A DNA stretch of 64,000 nt from Massilia aurea (GTDB taxonomy: Bacteria; Pseudomonadota; Gammaproteobacteria; Burkholderiales; Burkholderiaceae_D). Location of the stretch: assembly GCF_014200505.1 (NCBI RefSeq), contig NZ_JACHBX010000005.1, positions 124,001-188,000 on the forward strand, given 5' to 3'. The notes beneath the pieces were generated by a model. The model was not told the origin of the DNA. It did no database searches and was given only the letters and a program-made list of their open reading frames with translations. The position numbers and the translations under genes were made by a program. This document shows, piece after piece, positions 42,424 through 54,375 of this stretch (within the stretch, counting starts at the first letter, position 1; each line of letters opens with the position of its first letter).

Positions 42424-42447
42424 CCACCCGCTGCCATCACTGGCAGC

Positions 42448-42545
42448 AAACGCTAGGGGTCCTGCGTGTCGTTGCTTTTACAACGATGCGTGGGTGAGAA
42501 ATACCCTCCGAACCTGATCTGGATAATGCCAGCGAAGGGAAGCAG
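42448..42545 (+). promoter_or_regulatory. TPP riboswitch (THI element)
   Basis: The conserved blocks are in order: CTAGGGGTCC, a variable stem, GGGTGAGAAATACCC, CCGAACCTGATCTGGATAATGCCAGCG, AAGGGAAGCAG (parts quoted separately). It binds thiamine pyrophosphate and lies 90 bp before thiC, so high TPP should switch off thiCSGDE by blocking initiation or by early termination. Confidence 0.97.
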
Positions 42546-42634
42546 CCGATTCGCCGCAAGCGTGCGCACATTGCGCCCGACCTTGCCGCACCCGGTAACT
42601 CCTTTGCTGGCTCTCATGCACGCAAGGGAGCCAC

Positions 42635-44560
<1,926 letters not shown>

Positions 44561-44764
44561 ATGACATCCATCGAAGTCAACGGCGCGCCGTGCGGCGTGC
44601 CGCCGGGCCAGACGCTCGCCGGGCTGCTCGAACAGCTGGACCTGAGCGGGCAGGGGATGGCGCTGGCCGTCAATCGCGAGGTGGTGCCACGCCAGCAGTG
44701 GCCGACGCGCCGCCTGCAGGCGCAGGACCGGGTCGATATCGTGCGCGCCATCGGTGGCGGCTAA
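44561..44764 (+). CDS. thiS: Sulfur carrier protein ThiS
   Basis: The 67-residue ubiquitin-like protein ends in RAIGGG, the C-terminal Gly-Gly that becomes a thiocarboxylate for thiazole synthesis. It directly abuts thiC. No thiF adenylyltransferase is found in the window, so activation must come from a gene elsewhere (moeB or thiF). Confidence 0.92.
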   Translation: MTSIEVNGAPCGVPPGQTLAGLLEQLDLSGQGMALAVNREVVPRQQWPTRRLQAQDRVDIVRAIGGG

Positions 44765-44775
44765 AGGAGAACAGG

Positions 44776-45618
44776 ATGAATGTCATGAACGAAAACATGA
44801 AACCAGACGGGCAACCGGATGTACTCACCATCGCCGGGCGCGCCTATCACTCGCGCCTGCTGGTGGGTAGCGGCAAATACCGCGACCTGGCGCAAACGCG
44901 CGAGGCCACGCTGGCGGCCGGCGCCGAGATCATCACGGTGGCGATCCGCCGCGTCAACATTGGCCAGGACCCGAACGCGCCCAGCCTGCTCGACGTGCTG
45001 CCGCCGTCGGAGTTCACCATCCTGCCCAACACGGCCGGCTGCTTCAATGCCAAGGACGCGGTCTACACGCTGCAGATGGCGCGCGAGCTGCTGGGCGGGC
45101 GCAACCTCGTCAAGCTCGAAGTGCTGGGCGACGCCACGACGCTGTTCCCGCACATGCCCGAAACGCTCAAGGCCGCCGAAACGCTGGTGCGCGACGGCTT
45201 CGACGTGATGGTCTATTGCAGCGACGATCCGATCCAGGCCCGCATCCTGCAGGAGATCGGCTGCGTGGCCGTGATGCCGCTGGCGTCGCTGATCGGCTCG
45301 GGGATGGGCATTCTCAATCCGTGGAACCTGTCGCTGATCATCGAGCAGGCCACGGTGCCGGTGCTGGTCGATGCCGGTGTGGGCACGGCGTCGGATGCCG
45401 CGATCGCGATGGAACTCGGCTGCGACGGCGTGCTGATGAACACCGCGATTGCCGGCGCGCGCGACCCGGTGCGCATGGCGCGCGCGATGAAGCATGCTGT
45501 GCTGGCCGGGCGCGACGCCTACCTGGCGGGGCGCATGCCGAAGCGTTTCGCAGCCTCGCCGTCGTCGCCGGTCGATGGCAAGATCACGGGCGACGTCAGT
45601 GGTAACGTCACCGCATGA
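44776..45618 (+). CDS. thiG: Thiazole synthase
   Basis: ATG 44776 follows AAAGGAGAACAGG and gives 280 residues; the longer frame reaching into thiS is not used. The Schiff-base Lys is in VKLEVLGD and the phosphate and glycine motifs in VDAGVGTASDAAIAMELGCD and GVLMNTAIAGA. It makes the thiazole phosphate from deoxyxylulose phosphate, ThiS thiocarboxylate and dehydroglycine. It overlaps thiD by 4 bp. Confidence 0.97.
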   Translation: MNVMNENMKPDGQPDVLTIAGRAYHSRLLVGSGKYRDLAQTREATLAAGAEIITVAIRRVNIGQDPNAPSLLDVLPPSEFTILPNTAGCFNAKDAVYTLQMARELLGGRNLVKLEVLGDATTLFPHMPETLKAAETLVRDGFDVMVYCSDDPIQARILQEIGCVAVMPLASLIGSGMGILNPWNLSLIIEQATVPVLVDAGVGTASDAAIAMELGCDGVLMNTAIAGARDPVRMARAMKHAVLAGRDAYLAGRMPKRFAASPSSPVDGKITGDVSGNVTA

Positions 45619-46358
45619 CACCGTGCGTGCTGGTCTTCGCCGGGCTCGATCCCGGCGGCGGCGCGGGCCTGGCGGCCGACATCCTGGCCATTGCCGCGCA
45701 GGGCGCCCACGCGCTGCCGGTGGCCACGGCGCTGACCTGCCAGGACAACAACCGCGTGTTCGAAGCGCACCCGGTCGACGCCGGCCTGGTCGCGCGCCAG
45801 GCCGCGCCGCTGGTCGCGGCCTTCGACATTCGCGCCGTCAAGCTGGGCATCCCCGGCAACGCGGCCAATGCAGCGGCAATCGCGGCCATCATCCGCGACC
45901 TGCGCGCACGGCAGCCGGCGTTGCCGGTGGTGCTCGACCCGGTGCTGGCCAGCGGCCATGGCGATGCGCTGGGACCGGGCAGCGCCATGGCCGCCTTGTC
46001 CGATTTGCTGACGCTGGCGACGATCGTGCTGCCCAATCTGCCAGAGCGCGCTGCGCTGGATATGCCAGGCACTAGGCAAATGCTCGTCACGGGCGGCCAT
46101 GCGCCGGGCGACACGGTGATCAACCGCTGGCTGCAGGACGGTCAAGCGTTGCGCGAGTGGCGCTGGCCGCGCCTGCCCGACACCTACCACGGCAGCGGCT
46201 GCACGCTGGCCGCAGCGCTGGCGGCGCGCCTGGCGCTGGGCGAGTCAATGGCCATCGCCCTCGGGCACGCGCAGGCTTACACGCACGCCACGCTGGCGCA
46301 ATCGTTCGCAGTCGCGCCGGGTCAGCGCATTCCGCGCCGCCTGCCTCAACCACATTGA
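45615..46358 (+). CDS. thiD: Hydroxymethylpyrimidine/phosphomethylpyrimidine kinase
   Basis: The 247-residue ribokinase-fold enzyme shows the substrate motif AGLDPGGGAGLAADI (Leu where most ThiD proteins have Ser), VVLDPVLASGHG, and the anion-hole motif YHGSGCTLAAALAA. It phosphorylates HMP and HMP-P before coupling to thiazole. It starts inside the end of thiG and is followed after 10 bp by thiE. Confidence 0.92.
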   Translation: MTPCVLVFAGLDPGGGAGLAADILAIAAQGAHALPVATALTCQDNNRVFEAHPVDAGLVARQAAPLVAAFDIRAVKLGIPGNAANAAAIAAIIRDLRARQPALPVVLDPVLASGHGDALGPGSAMAALSDLLTLATIVLPNLPERAALDMPGTRQMLVTGGHAPGDTVINRWLQDGQALREWRWPRLPDTYHGSGCTLAAALAARLALGESMAIALGHAQAYTHATLAQSFAVAPGQRIPRRLPQPH

Positions 46359-46368
46359 AGGAGCCACC

Positions 46369-46983
46369 ATGCAAGGCCTGTATCTCGTCACACCGAACTG
46401 GAACGACACCGACCGGCTGCTGGCCGCCACCGACGCCGCACTGCGCGCCGGCGCCGCGCTGCTGCAGTACCGGCACAAGGAGGCAGACGCGCGCCTGCGC
46501 CTCGAACAGGCGACGGCGCTGCTGGCGTTGTGCCGCCGCCACGGCTGCCCGCTCGTCATCAACGACCATCTCGACCTGTGCCAGGCGATCGACGCCGATG
46601 GCGTTCACCTGGGGCATACGGATGGGGCGATCGCCGTTGCCCGCGCGCTGCTGGGTCCGGCCAAAATCGTCGGCGCCTCGTGCTACGGCGAGCTGGCGCT
46701 GGCGCGCGCTGCGCGCGATGCCGGCGCCAGCTATCTTGCCTTTGGCGGCTTCTATCCGTCTCCGGTCAAGAAGTACACATTCGTGACGCCGCCGGCACTG
46801 CTCGAACAGGCACGTGCCGAGTTCACGCTGCCCCTCGTCGTCATTGGCGGCATGACGCCGGGCAACGCCGCGCCGCTGGTCGCGCGGGGCGCCGACATGG
46901 TCGCGGCAATCACGAGCGTGTACGGGGCGGCCGACCCGCACACGGCCGCGCACGCATTCGGGAGCCTGTTTTCGGCCGGCTGA
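46369..46983 (+). CDS. thiE: Thiamine-phosphate synthase
   Basis: The 204-residue TIM-barrel enzyme carries YRHKEADARLR, INDHLDLCQAIDADGVHLG, ASCYGELALARAARDAGASYLAFG and IGGMTPGNAAPLVARGADMVA, which are the pyrophosphate and thiazole binding regions. It joins HMP-PP and thiazole phosphate to thiamine phosphate. Last gene of the operon; the ribosome site is AAGGAGCC. Confidence 0.96.
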   Translation: MQGLYLVTPNWNDTDRLLAATDAALRAGAALLQYRHKEADARLRLEQATALLALCRRHGCPLVINDHLDLCQAIDADGVHLGHTDGAIAVARALLGPAKIVGASCYGELALARAARDAGASYLAFGGFYPSPVKKYTFVTPPALLEQARAEFTLPLVVIGGMTPGNAAPLVARGADMVAAITSVYGAADPHTAAHAFGSLFSAG

Positions 46984-47021
46984 ACCTACAATGGCAGTAC
47001 TTACGACTTTGTCCTGCCGCC

Positions 47022-47735
47022 ATGATCGCTCCACGCCTGTTCATCCACACCCGCCGCCATCCGTCCGCCATCCTGCTGCTGGTGCAGCTGCTCGGCATGC
47101 TGTCCTATCCGTTCATCGAAGGCACCCGAGCCGGCCAGGTGGCGTTCAACTGCTTCGGCATCGTGGTGCTGGCATTTGCCATCCGCATGGTGCGGCGCAC
47201 GCCCGGCGAAGTGCGCGTGAGCTGGGCGCTGGCGGTGCCGATCATCGCGCTGCTGCTGGCGCAGATCCTGCTCGGCTATAACCACCTGCTGGCCTGGTCG
47301 TCCGGGCTGGAAGCGCTGTTCTACTTCTATGCGGCCGGCAGCCTGATCGCCTACATGATGGAAGACGAACGGGCCACGACCGACGAGCTGTTCGCGGCCG
47401 GCGCCACCTTCACGCTGCTGGCCTGGGCCTTCACGCACATGTACATCCTGCTCCAGGAAGTCCAGCCCGGCACCTTTGCCGCCGCCGTCAACGCGGGCGC
47501 GCCGCGTACCTGGACCGAGCTCAATTACCTGAGCTTCGCGCTGCTCTCGAGCACGGGCATTGGCGACGTGATTCCGCTGACGCCACCGGCGCGGGCGCTG
47601 GCCAGCGTCGAGATGCTGGTCGGTTTGATGTACCTGGCAGTGGTCGTGGCACGGTTGATTGCCTTCACGACCCGCAACCGGATCGAGGTCGGCCGCGCAC
47701 GCAAGCGCAAGCTGGAAGAGTGGGAACAGGATTGA
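47022..47735 (+). CDS. Ion-channel family membrane protein
   Basis: ATG 47022 gives 237 residues; the longer frame upstream runs into thiE. About six hydrophobic segments are seen, the last pair flanking a pore-loop sequence LSSTGIGDVIPLTP. This matches the two-helix K+ channel pattern (T-x-G-x-G-D), with Ile where most K+ channels have Tyr or Phe. A basic tail (RKRKLEEWEQD) ends the protein. It has no RCK domain. Ion selectivity is unsure. Confidence 0.7.
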   Translation: MIAPRLFIHTRRHPSAILLLVQLLGMLSYPFIEGTRAGQVAFNCFGIVVLAFAIRMVRRTPGEVRVSWALAVPIIALLLAQILLGYNHLLAWSSGLEALFYFYAAGSLIAYMMEDERATTDELFAAGATFTLLAWAFTHMYILLQEVQPGTFAAAVNAGAPRTWTELNYLSFALLSSTGIGDVIPLTPPARALASVEMLVGLMYLAVVVARLIAFTTRNRIEVGRARKRKLEEWEQD

Positions 47736-47794
47736 GCCACAACGCTAGAATTGCTTGCTAGAATCGTCCTCCGACAACCAACAGGAGCACGTGC

Positions 47795-48319
47795 ATGGCG
47801 TACCAACTGGCTACTTTCACGATTCGCAGTTTCACGCCGGATGAATGGCCAGCCTATCGCGCGCTCCGCCTGTGCGCGCTGGAAGACGCGCCCGACGCCT
47901 TCGGCAGTACGCTGGCCGCCGAATCCACGCGGCCGCCCGAAGAATGGGCGGCGCGCATGGCCCGCGCGGCCACGTCCGGCATCGACCATCCACTCGTGGC
48001 CCATGTCGCTGGCCAACCGGTCGGGCTGGCCTGGGCGAAGGTCGACGCGGACGACCCGGCCCTCGTGAACCTGTTCCAGATGTGGGTGGCGCCCGAAGCG
48101 CGCGGGCAGGGCGTGGCCGCGGCCTTGCTGGCCGAAGCGGTGCGCTGGGCGCGGGCGCGCGGCGCCACTGCCATGCAGCTTGGTGTCAATTGCGCCAACG
48201 ATGGGGCAGTGCGCCTCTACACGCGCGCCGGCTTCGTCGCCACGGGGTGGCAAGAGCCGATGCGGCCCGGGTCGGATCAGGTCGAGCAGCGCATGCGGCT
48301 GGTCATCGCAGGATCATGA
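47795..48319 (+). CDS. GNAT N-acetyltransferase
   Basis: The 174-residue protein has the acetyl-CoA motif PEARGQGVAAALLAEAVRWA and the C-terminal NDGAVRLYTRAGFVATG typical of GNAT enzymes. The acceptor is unknown. ATG 47795 lies after ACAGGAGCACGTGC. Its stop overlaps the stop of the converging phosphoesterase by 6 bp. Confidence 0.88.
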   Translation: MAYQLATFTIRSFTPDEWPAYRALRLCALEDAPDAFGSTLAAESTRPPEEWAARMARAATSGIDHPLVAHVAGQPVGLAWAKVDADDPALVNLFQMWVAPEARGQGVAAALLAEAVRWARARGATAMQLGVNCANDGAVRLYTRAGFVATGWQEPMRPGSDQVEQRMRLVIAGS

Positions 48320-49441
48320 ACGCGCCGTCTGGCGCCGCAGCGTGATCCGGGTCAGCTCGGACGGCACGCCCAGGCGCAGCGCGAAGCCCGGCCACAATGC
48401 GGTGCCGTTGTTCAGGTACAGCGTCATCCCGTCGACATCGTAGCGGCCCGACACGAAACCGTTGTTGGCACGCGCCACCACCCGGTCGAGCCCGACAATC
48501 ATCCCGCCATGGGTGTGGCCGGACAGTTGCAGCGCGACGCCGCGGCTGGCGGCGTGGCGGGCATTGCGCGGCTGGTGGTCGAGCAGGATCACCGGTGCGC
48601 CGGCCGGCGCACCGCGCAAGGCGGCATCGACATCGGGCGGCGCGGCGCCGGTCTGTGGGGCGGTCACGTCGTTGACACCGGCCAGTACCAGCTGCCCGGC
48701 GCCGCGCTTGAGAACGGTATGGCTGTTGTCCAGCGGCGTCATGTTCAGCCCCGCGAAATACGCCATCCACGCCTTGTGGCCGAAGAAGTACTCGTGGTTA
48801 CCGGGAATGACCCAGACGCCGTCGGGTGCGCGCAGGTCGCGCAGCGGCGCCACGTCGCGTTCGCGGTGCGCGATATTGCCGTCGATAAGGTCGCCGGTAA
48901 TGACGATCAGGTCGGCGTCCAGCGCATTGGCGTCGGCGACGACCTTGCGCGTCCAGGGCGCGTCGAACAGGCGGCTGATATGCAGGTCGGTCAGGTGCAC
49001 GACCTGATAGCCGTCGAATTCGTGCGGCAGGTTCTTCACCTCGATCAGCACGTCTTCGAGTGACGGCGACTTGATCGCCTGGTTCACGCCCAGGGCTGCC
49101 AGCAGCGCAGCCGCAATGGCGATGCCGTAGCGCAGGCGCGGCGCAATGGCCACGCGCCGGCGCCGGATCGCCATCACGATCAGGGCGCCGGTATCGACCA
49201 GCAGCTGGAACACGGCCAGCAGCAGGATCGCGCCGAAGCCCCAGTTGAACAGGATCACCAGCCCTTTCGGGAATTCGGGCGAGAACACGCTGCCCGAGGA
49301 CAGGCGCGACCACAGGTGGTATTGCGAAATCAGCACCAGCACGACGGCGCTGGCCACTTTGGATTTCGTGGACAACGGCAGTGGCCAGAGCCAGCGCACC
49401 AGGACCAGCAGGCAGGGAAGGCTGAACATCAGATGAAACAT
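48314..49441 (-). CDS. Membrane-anchored metallophosphoesterase (YkuE/YaeI-like)
   Basis: ATG 49441 gives 375 residues; the open frame upstream lies in the next genes and is not used. Four N-terminal hydrophobic segments precede a calcineurin-like phosphoesterase domain: HLTDLHISRL, ITGDLIDGN, PGNHEYF, LLDHQPR and SGHTHGG supply all five metal motifs. Relatives hydrolyse UDP-diacylglucosamine-type or other envelope phosphoesters; the substrate here is unknown. Confidence 0.88.
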   Translation of the reverse strand: MFHLMFSLPCLLVLVRWLWPLPLSTKSKVASAVVLVLISQYHLWSRLSSGSVFSPEFPKGLVILFNWGFGAILLLAVFQLLVDTGALIVMAIRRRRVAIAPRLRYGIAIAAALLAALGVNQAIKSPSLEDVLIEVKNLPHEFDGYQVVHLTDLHISRLFDAPWTRKVVADANALDADLIVITGDLIDGNIAHRERDVAPLRDLRAPDGVWVIPGNHEYFFGHKAWMAYFAGLNMTPLDNSHTVLKRGAGQLVLAGVNDVTAPQTGAAPPDVDAALRGAPAGAPVILLDHQPRNARHAASRGVALQLSGHTHGGMIVGLDRVVARANNGFVSGRYDVDGMTLYLNNGTALWPGFALRLGVPSELTRITLRRQTARS

Positions 49442-49690
49442 CAGGTGCGCTCCGTTCGTGCCGGGAAGCGGCCTGCAGTTGTCGGGGTGGTGAGTGGGCG
49501 CGTCATGACGCCCACGGAATGAGTCGAGTAAATATGCATCGTGCGGTCTGCCTGAATAATTCAACCGGTAAGCATAGCCCAGATTGGCATCAAGCATAGG
49601 CGGCCTCGCCAGCATGAACCGGGCGCGGTATAGTCTTCGATGAAACGCCAGTGCCGGCACGGTGGCTGGCACGGACCCGATCATGATTGG

Positions 49691-50083
49691 ATGGCCATGC
49701 AGAAAATAGAGTTCGCCATGTTGATGCGCCTTGCCCAGGCGTCGGCGGCAGTCACGATCCCATGCACCTGTATCGAGGCTCCCCTGAACGCCTGGATGGC
49801 GCAGCCGTTGACGCTGGAACTCGACCGCTTCGAAGACATCGGCACCTTGCTCGATGATCCGTATGACGAGCCCACGTTCACCGAATACCATCCGGCTGGA
49901 ACGCGCTACGAGAGTGTGGACGCCCCCATCGCGCCGCATTTCTATCCGTATAACCGCTGCACGGTGGCGCGCTGCATGACGTGTAGCCGGGTTTACCTGC
50001 GCTACAACGAGGCCGGCGGCTACTTTACCGAGTGGCGTATCCGCGCGCTGCAACCCGCCTTGCTGGTGGACGCGCGGCCTTGA
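49691..50083 (+). CDS. Hypothetical protein with a CxxC motif
   Basis: The start is uncertain: ATG 49640, 49691 and 49697 are all in frame, and the conserved-looking sequence begins MQKIEFAMLMRLAQ. The product (130 residues from 49691) has four or five Cys, with CMTCSRVYLRYNEAGGYFTEW near the C-terminus and CTVARC before it, suggesting a small zinc-binding site. No family is recognised. It is 75 bp upstream of the formaldehyde dehydrogenase gene on the same strand. Confidence 0.55.
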   Translation: MAMQKIEFAMLMRLAQASAAVTIPCTCIEAPLNAWMAQPLTLELDRFEDIGTLLDDPYDEPTFTEYHPAGTRYESVDAPIAPHFYPYNRCTVARCMTCSRVYLRYNEAGGYFTEWRIRALQPALLVDARP

Positions 50084-50158
50084 TGCCGCAAGCTTGTTAT
50101 CATGACGTTTTGCAGCGCGCCTGCGCGCGCCGGTCCATTCAAGCAACGGGAAAACGAC

Positions 50159-51265
<1,107 letters not shown>

Positions 51266-51306
51266 TTCAAGGCAGGCCTTGCGGCTTGCGTTGTATGCAT
51301 GAATTG

Positions 51307-51328
51307 AACGCGGCCTTCGGGCCGCGTT
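51307..51328 (+). terminator. Hairpin terminator after the alcohol dehydrogenase gene
   Basis: AACGCGGCC-TTCG-GGCCGCGTT is a perfect 9-bp stem with a UUCG tetraloop, followed by GTCGTTCT. Confidence 0.75.
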
Positions 51329-51476
51329 GTCGTTCTGAGTCTCGATTGACGGCCTGCGCCGCGATTTCGACGGCCTGTCGCAGTGTGCTGGTTCATGGCG
51401 GGAGCGGCGGCTAGAGTGATGTCATCGCCGGCTGCGTCCGGCCCGTTGCCATTGTCCCTGGCCCAAGGAGAACATC

Positions 51477-52322
51477 ATGCCGCATCCTGCACCGCTCACA
51501 CGCCGACTGGCGCTTCCTTTCATTGGCCTGGCGCTGTGCGCCGCGTCGCTTGCATTGACCGTGCCCATCCAGGCTGGCGCGCAGGAGGCCAAACGCGCAG
51601 TGCGTGTGACGCAAGGCGAGCCGTACGCGCTGGTGCGCGGCAAGGAAGGCAGCTTCAATATCAGTGGCAGCAGCGACGACTGGCCAGCGGTGAAAGCGGC
51701 CCAGCGCGCCATTCCCGGCGAGTTCATCTGGTTCCGTGAAGCCGGGCGCGATTACGTGATCCAGGATGCCGCGGTGATGGCCAAAGTGCGTACCGCCTGG
51801 GCGCCGCTGGACCGGCTGAGTGCCCGCATGGACGTGCACAGTAAGGAGATGGATGTCCACAGCAAGAAAATGGACGCCCTGGGACGCGAGATGGACCGGG
51901 TTGCCGTCAGCAAGGACAACCTGCCCAGCGAGCGCGACATGCGTGAAATCGATGGCGGCATGCAGGCCCTGAGCCAGCACATGGAACGCCTGAGCAGCCA
52001 GATGGAAACGGCACGTGACCAGGCCGAGCGCGAGCGCCTGAGCCGCGAGATGGCAGCGACCGGTGCGCGCATGAATGCTGCGGGCCGGCAGATTGGCCAG
52101 GCCTACGACTCGCCGCAGATACGCAAGTCACACGCCTCGATGGAGGCAATTGGCCGCCAGATGGAAGAGGCCGGCAAACCGATGCATGTGCTGGGCGAAC
52201 AGATGGGCATGCTGGGCAAGGAGATGGAGCGCGAAAGCAAAGTCGCCGATAAAACAGTGCGCGCGTTGATCCGCGATGCGCGGGCGAAGGGCCTGGCGCG
52301 ACCGGCGCCGGTTGCGGGTTGA
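51477..52322 (+). CDS. Exported coiled-coil protein resembling the periplasmic tail of BlaR1-like M56 proteins
   Basis: The 281-residue protein has a signal peptide (LALPFIGLALCAASLALT, cleavage near AGAQEA). A short domain (GEPYALVRGKEGSFNISGS ... FIWFREAGRDYVIQD) is followed by a long Met/Glu-rich helix with repeated MDVHSKEMDVHSKKMD units and Q/M heptads to residue 265. The WFREAGRDYVIQD block is like the C-terminal part of many proteobacterial M56/BlaR1 proteins, which suggests a detached sensor or decoy domain; that likeness is from memory. No regulator is adjacent. Confidence 0.55.
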   Translation: MPHPAPLTRRLALPFIGLALCAASLALTVPIQAGAQEAKRAVRVTQGEPYALVRGKEGSFNISGSSDDWPAVKAAQRAIPGEFIWFREAGRDYVIQDAAVMAKVRTAWAPLDRLSARMDVHSKEMDVHSKKMDALGREMDRVAVSKDNLPSERDMREIDGGMQALSQHMERLSSQMETARDQAERERLSREMAATGARMNAAGRQIGQAYDSPQIRKSHASMEAIGRQMEEAGKPMHVLGEQMGMLGKEMERESKVADKTVRALIRDARAKGLARPAPVAG

Positions 52323-52335
52323 TGATGGCGCCAGG

Positions 52336-52433
52336 TAGGGTGGGCGGGTATCCCGCCCACGCGTCCAAACACCCTCGCTCCGTGGTATGCGAGATCGGGT
52401 TGAACGCGTGGGCGACAGAGCCGCCCACCCTAC
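52336..52433. repeat. 98-bp palindromic intergenic repeat (MITE/REP-like)
   Basis: The ends are perfect 13-bp inverted repeats, GTAGGGTGGGCGG and CCGCCCACCCTAC, with internal copies GCCCACGCGT and ACGCGTGGGC. A shorter relative lies at 62116-62146. No coding sequence is inside. Confidence 0.8.
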
Positions 52434-52636
52434 AGCATCAGGCCATCGAACCGCCGTTTCGTGCGTCGGAACGCCTGCGGTAATATCTGTTCACAAAAAA
52501 TTCGCATGGAATCGGCTGCGTGAAGCGAAATCCACGGGGCTGGCAAGTATATTAGTCAGCCAGGCACGACTGCGGCGCTCGTTGCGCAGCGGTCGATGCA
52601 GAACCAGAGACAGAATTACCTATCACGGAGCATTCC

Positions 52637-53125
52637 TTGGCACGCCGGATCACCCACCGCAATCTTCCCCAGCTTTTTCTGAAGGCGCGAGAGTCGTTGT
52701 TGCTGCACTTCCGTCCCATCCTCAACCACTTCGGTGTGACCGAACAGCAATGGCGTATCCTGCGCGTGCTGGACGAGCATGAGCAACTGGAGCCACGGGA
52801 GATGTGCGAACTATGCCAGATCCTGAGCCCGAGCATGACGGGCGTGCTGTCGCGGATGGAAGAGCTGGGGCTGATCGAGCGCCAGCGTGTGGCGGCTGAC
52901 CAGCGCCGCATCTGGGTGCGCCTCGCGCCCAAGGGCGACCGCCTGATCGACGATATCGCGCCGCTCATCGAGCGCCAGTACAAACTGATCGAAGCGGCCT
53001 ACGGTGCGCAGGTCGTGGCCGATCTGTCGCTGGCGCTCGAAGGTTTTATTGCCGCGCAGACGACGCCGGTCGAGCGCGTCGCACTGCCGGCGTCGATCAA
53101 GCCGGTCAACAGCCGCCGGCCGTAG
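52637..53125 (+). CDS. MarR-family regulator (HpaR-like)
   Basis: A TTG start at 52637 after CACGGAGC gives 162 residues. The winged helix-turn-helix is seen in FGVTEQQWRILRVLDEHEQLEPREMCELCQ and SPSMTGVLSRMEELGLIERQRV, with the wing DQRRIWVRLAPKG (quoted in parts). The pattern is closest to HpaR, regulator of homoprotocatechuate degradation, but no such pathway genes are nearby, so it may act at a distance or on other aromatic-acid genes. Confidence 0.85.
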   Translation: MARRITHRNLPQLFLKARESLLLHFRPILNHFGVTEQQWRILRVLDEHEQLEPREMCELCQILSPSMTGVLSRMEELGLIERQRVAADQRRIWVRLAPKGDRLIDDIAPLIERQYKLIEAAYGAQVVADLSLALEGFIAAQTTPVERVALPASIKPVNSRRP

Positions 53126-53181
53126 CCGGCGTGCCTGTGCCAGCGTGGATCGAACAATGCTGCTCGACCCACGCTGCTCGA

Positions 53182-53727
53182 TCAATGCTGATCGACCTTG
53201 CCGCGCCAGGCGCCGGTTTCACTGCCACGCTGCTCGAGCAGTTCCTTGAGGTTAGCCAGGTTGGCGCGCGTTTCCATGCGCACGGCGCCCAGGGCGTCGC
53301 CCAGGGTTTCCAGCGCGCCTTCGGGCTCGTAATCCATTTGCAGCGCGATGCGCGTGACCGTGTCCGAGATCTTGTGGAAGGTGACGACGCCGCCGTTCTT
53401 GACGCCAGTGACGCTGCGCCACGCGATGCGGTTGTCCGGGATTTGCTCGGTGATCTCGGCATCCCACTCTTTTTCTTCGCCGGCGACGTTGGCACGCCAG
53501 TGCAGGTGCGTGTCGTCGAGCTGGCGGATTTCCTTCACGCTCTTCATGAATTGCGGGAAGTCTTCGAACTGCGTGAACTGGTTATAGGCGGTGCTCACCG
53601 GCACATTGATCTCGATGGTTTCGACGATTCCCGAGCTGGCGCCAAAGCCATTGTTTCCCTTGAATTTTTTCGACAGTATGACACCGCCGACGGCCAGTGC
53701 GGCCATGGTCACTACGCGTCCTAGCAT
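53182..53727 (-). CDS. SRPBCC-family protein with N-terminal membrane anchor
   Basis: ATG 53727 is chosen because AAGGAG lies 7 bp before it. The 181-residue protein has a short hydrophobic start (VVTMAALAVGGVILS) and then a START/polyketide-cyclase-type domain: VETIEINVPVSTAYNQFTQF, FPQFMKSVKEIRQLDD, ITEQIPDNRIAWRSV and a final amphipathic helix. Such proteins bind hydrophobic ligands; the ligand is unknown. Confidence 0.82.
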   Translation of the reverse strand: MLGRVVTMAALAVGGVILSKKFKGNNGFGASSGIVETIEINVPVSTAYNQFTQFEDFPQFMKSVKEIRQLDDTHLHWRANVAGEEKEWDAEITEQIPDNRIAWRSVTGVKNGGVVTFHKISDTVTRIALQMDYEPEGALETLGDALGAVRMETRANLANLKELLEQRGSETGAWRGKVDQH

Positions 53728-53894
53728 GATCATTCTCCTTGTTAAGGTTTTCACGAGCTTGTCGCAAAGCTGGTGTTAACATAAGCGAAACACTCGTCAC
53801 ACGGCGCGCGCTTGCGAAGTTTGAACTCAGACGATTGAGCGCAGTTGATGAGATTTCCTCGACGAAATGTACGAAGATAACGACAGGAGACGAG

Positions 53895-54296
53895 ATGACG
53901 TTCATTGGCGGATGTTCCTGCGGCGCAGTCCGATTCGAAACCGATGGCGAGCCGTTCAATAGCACGTTGTGCCACTGCGCCGATTGCCGCAAGGCGTCGG
54001 GTGCGCCGGCGTTTGCATGGTTCAGTGTCGCCAGCAATTCGCTGCGCTGGATTGCCGGCCAGCTGGCGGTACGCCGGTCGAGCAGCCAGGCCGTGCGCGG
54101 CTTCTGCGCGGCGTGCGGCACGACACTGACCTACCAGGACGACAAGTGGCCCGACGAGATCGATATCGCCACTGCCAGCCTGGATGACCCGAACCAGGTG
54201 CCGCCAGCCGATCACGTCTTTGTACGCAGCCGCCTGGGCTGGCTCAAGCTCGATGACGGCCTGCCGCAATTCCAGACAACCCGCACGAACGGTTAG
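53895..54296 (+). CDS. GFA/CENP-V family zinc protein
   Basis: ATG 53895 follows ACAGGAGACG and gives 133 residues; the longer upstream frame is not used. The zinc ligands are in GGCSCGAVRF, LCHCADCRKASG and FCAACGTTL, the full set of the glutathione-dependent formaldehyde-activating (GFA) family. The actual substrate of most members is uncertain. A class III alcohol dehydrogenase is 2.6 kb upstream but on a separate transcript. Confidence 0.88.
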   Translation: MTFIGGCSCGAVRFETDGEPFNSTLCHCADCRKASGAPAFAWFSVASNSLRWIAGQLAVRRSSSQAVRGFCAACGTTLTYQDDKWPDEIDIATASLDDPNQVPPADHVFVRSRLGWLKLDDGLPQFQTTRTNG

Positions 54297-54375
54297 TCAG
54301 TAACTCGCACATTCGTCACGCGTACGCCACGAAACTGGATGGGCATACAGTATATGGCGGCGGTATAATGGCCGG

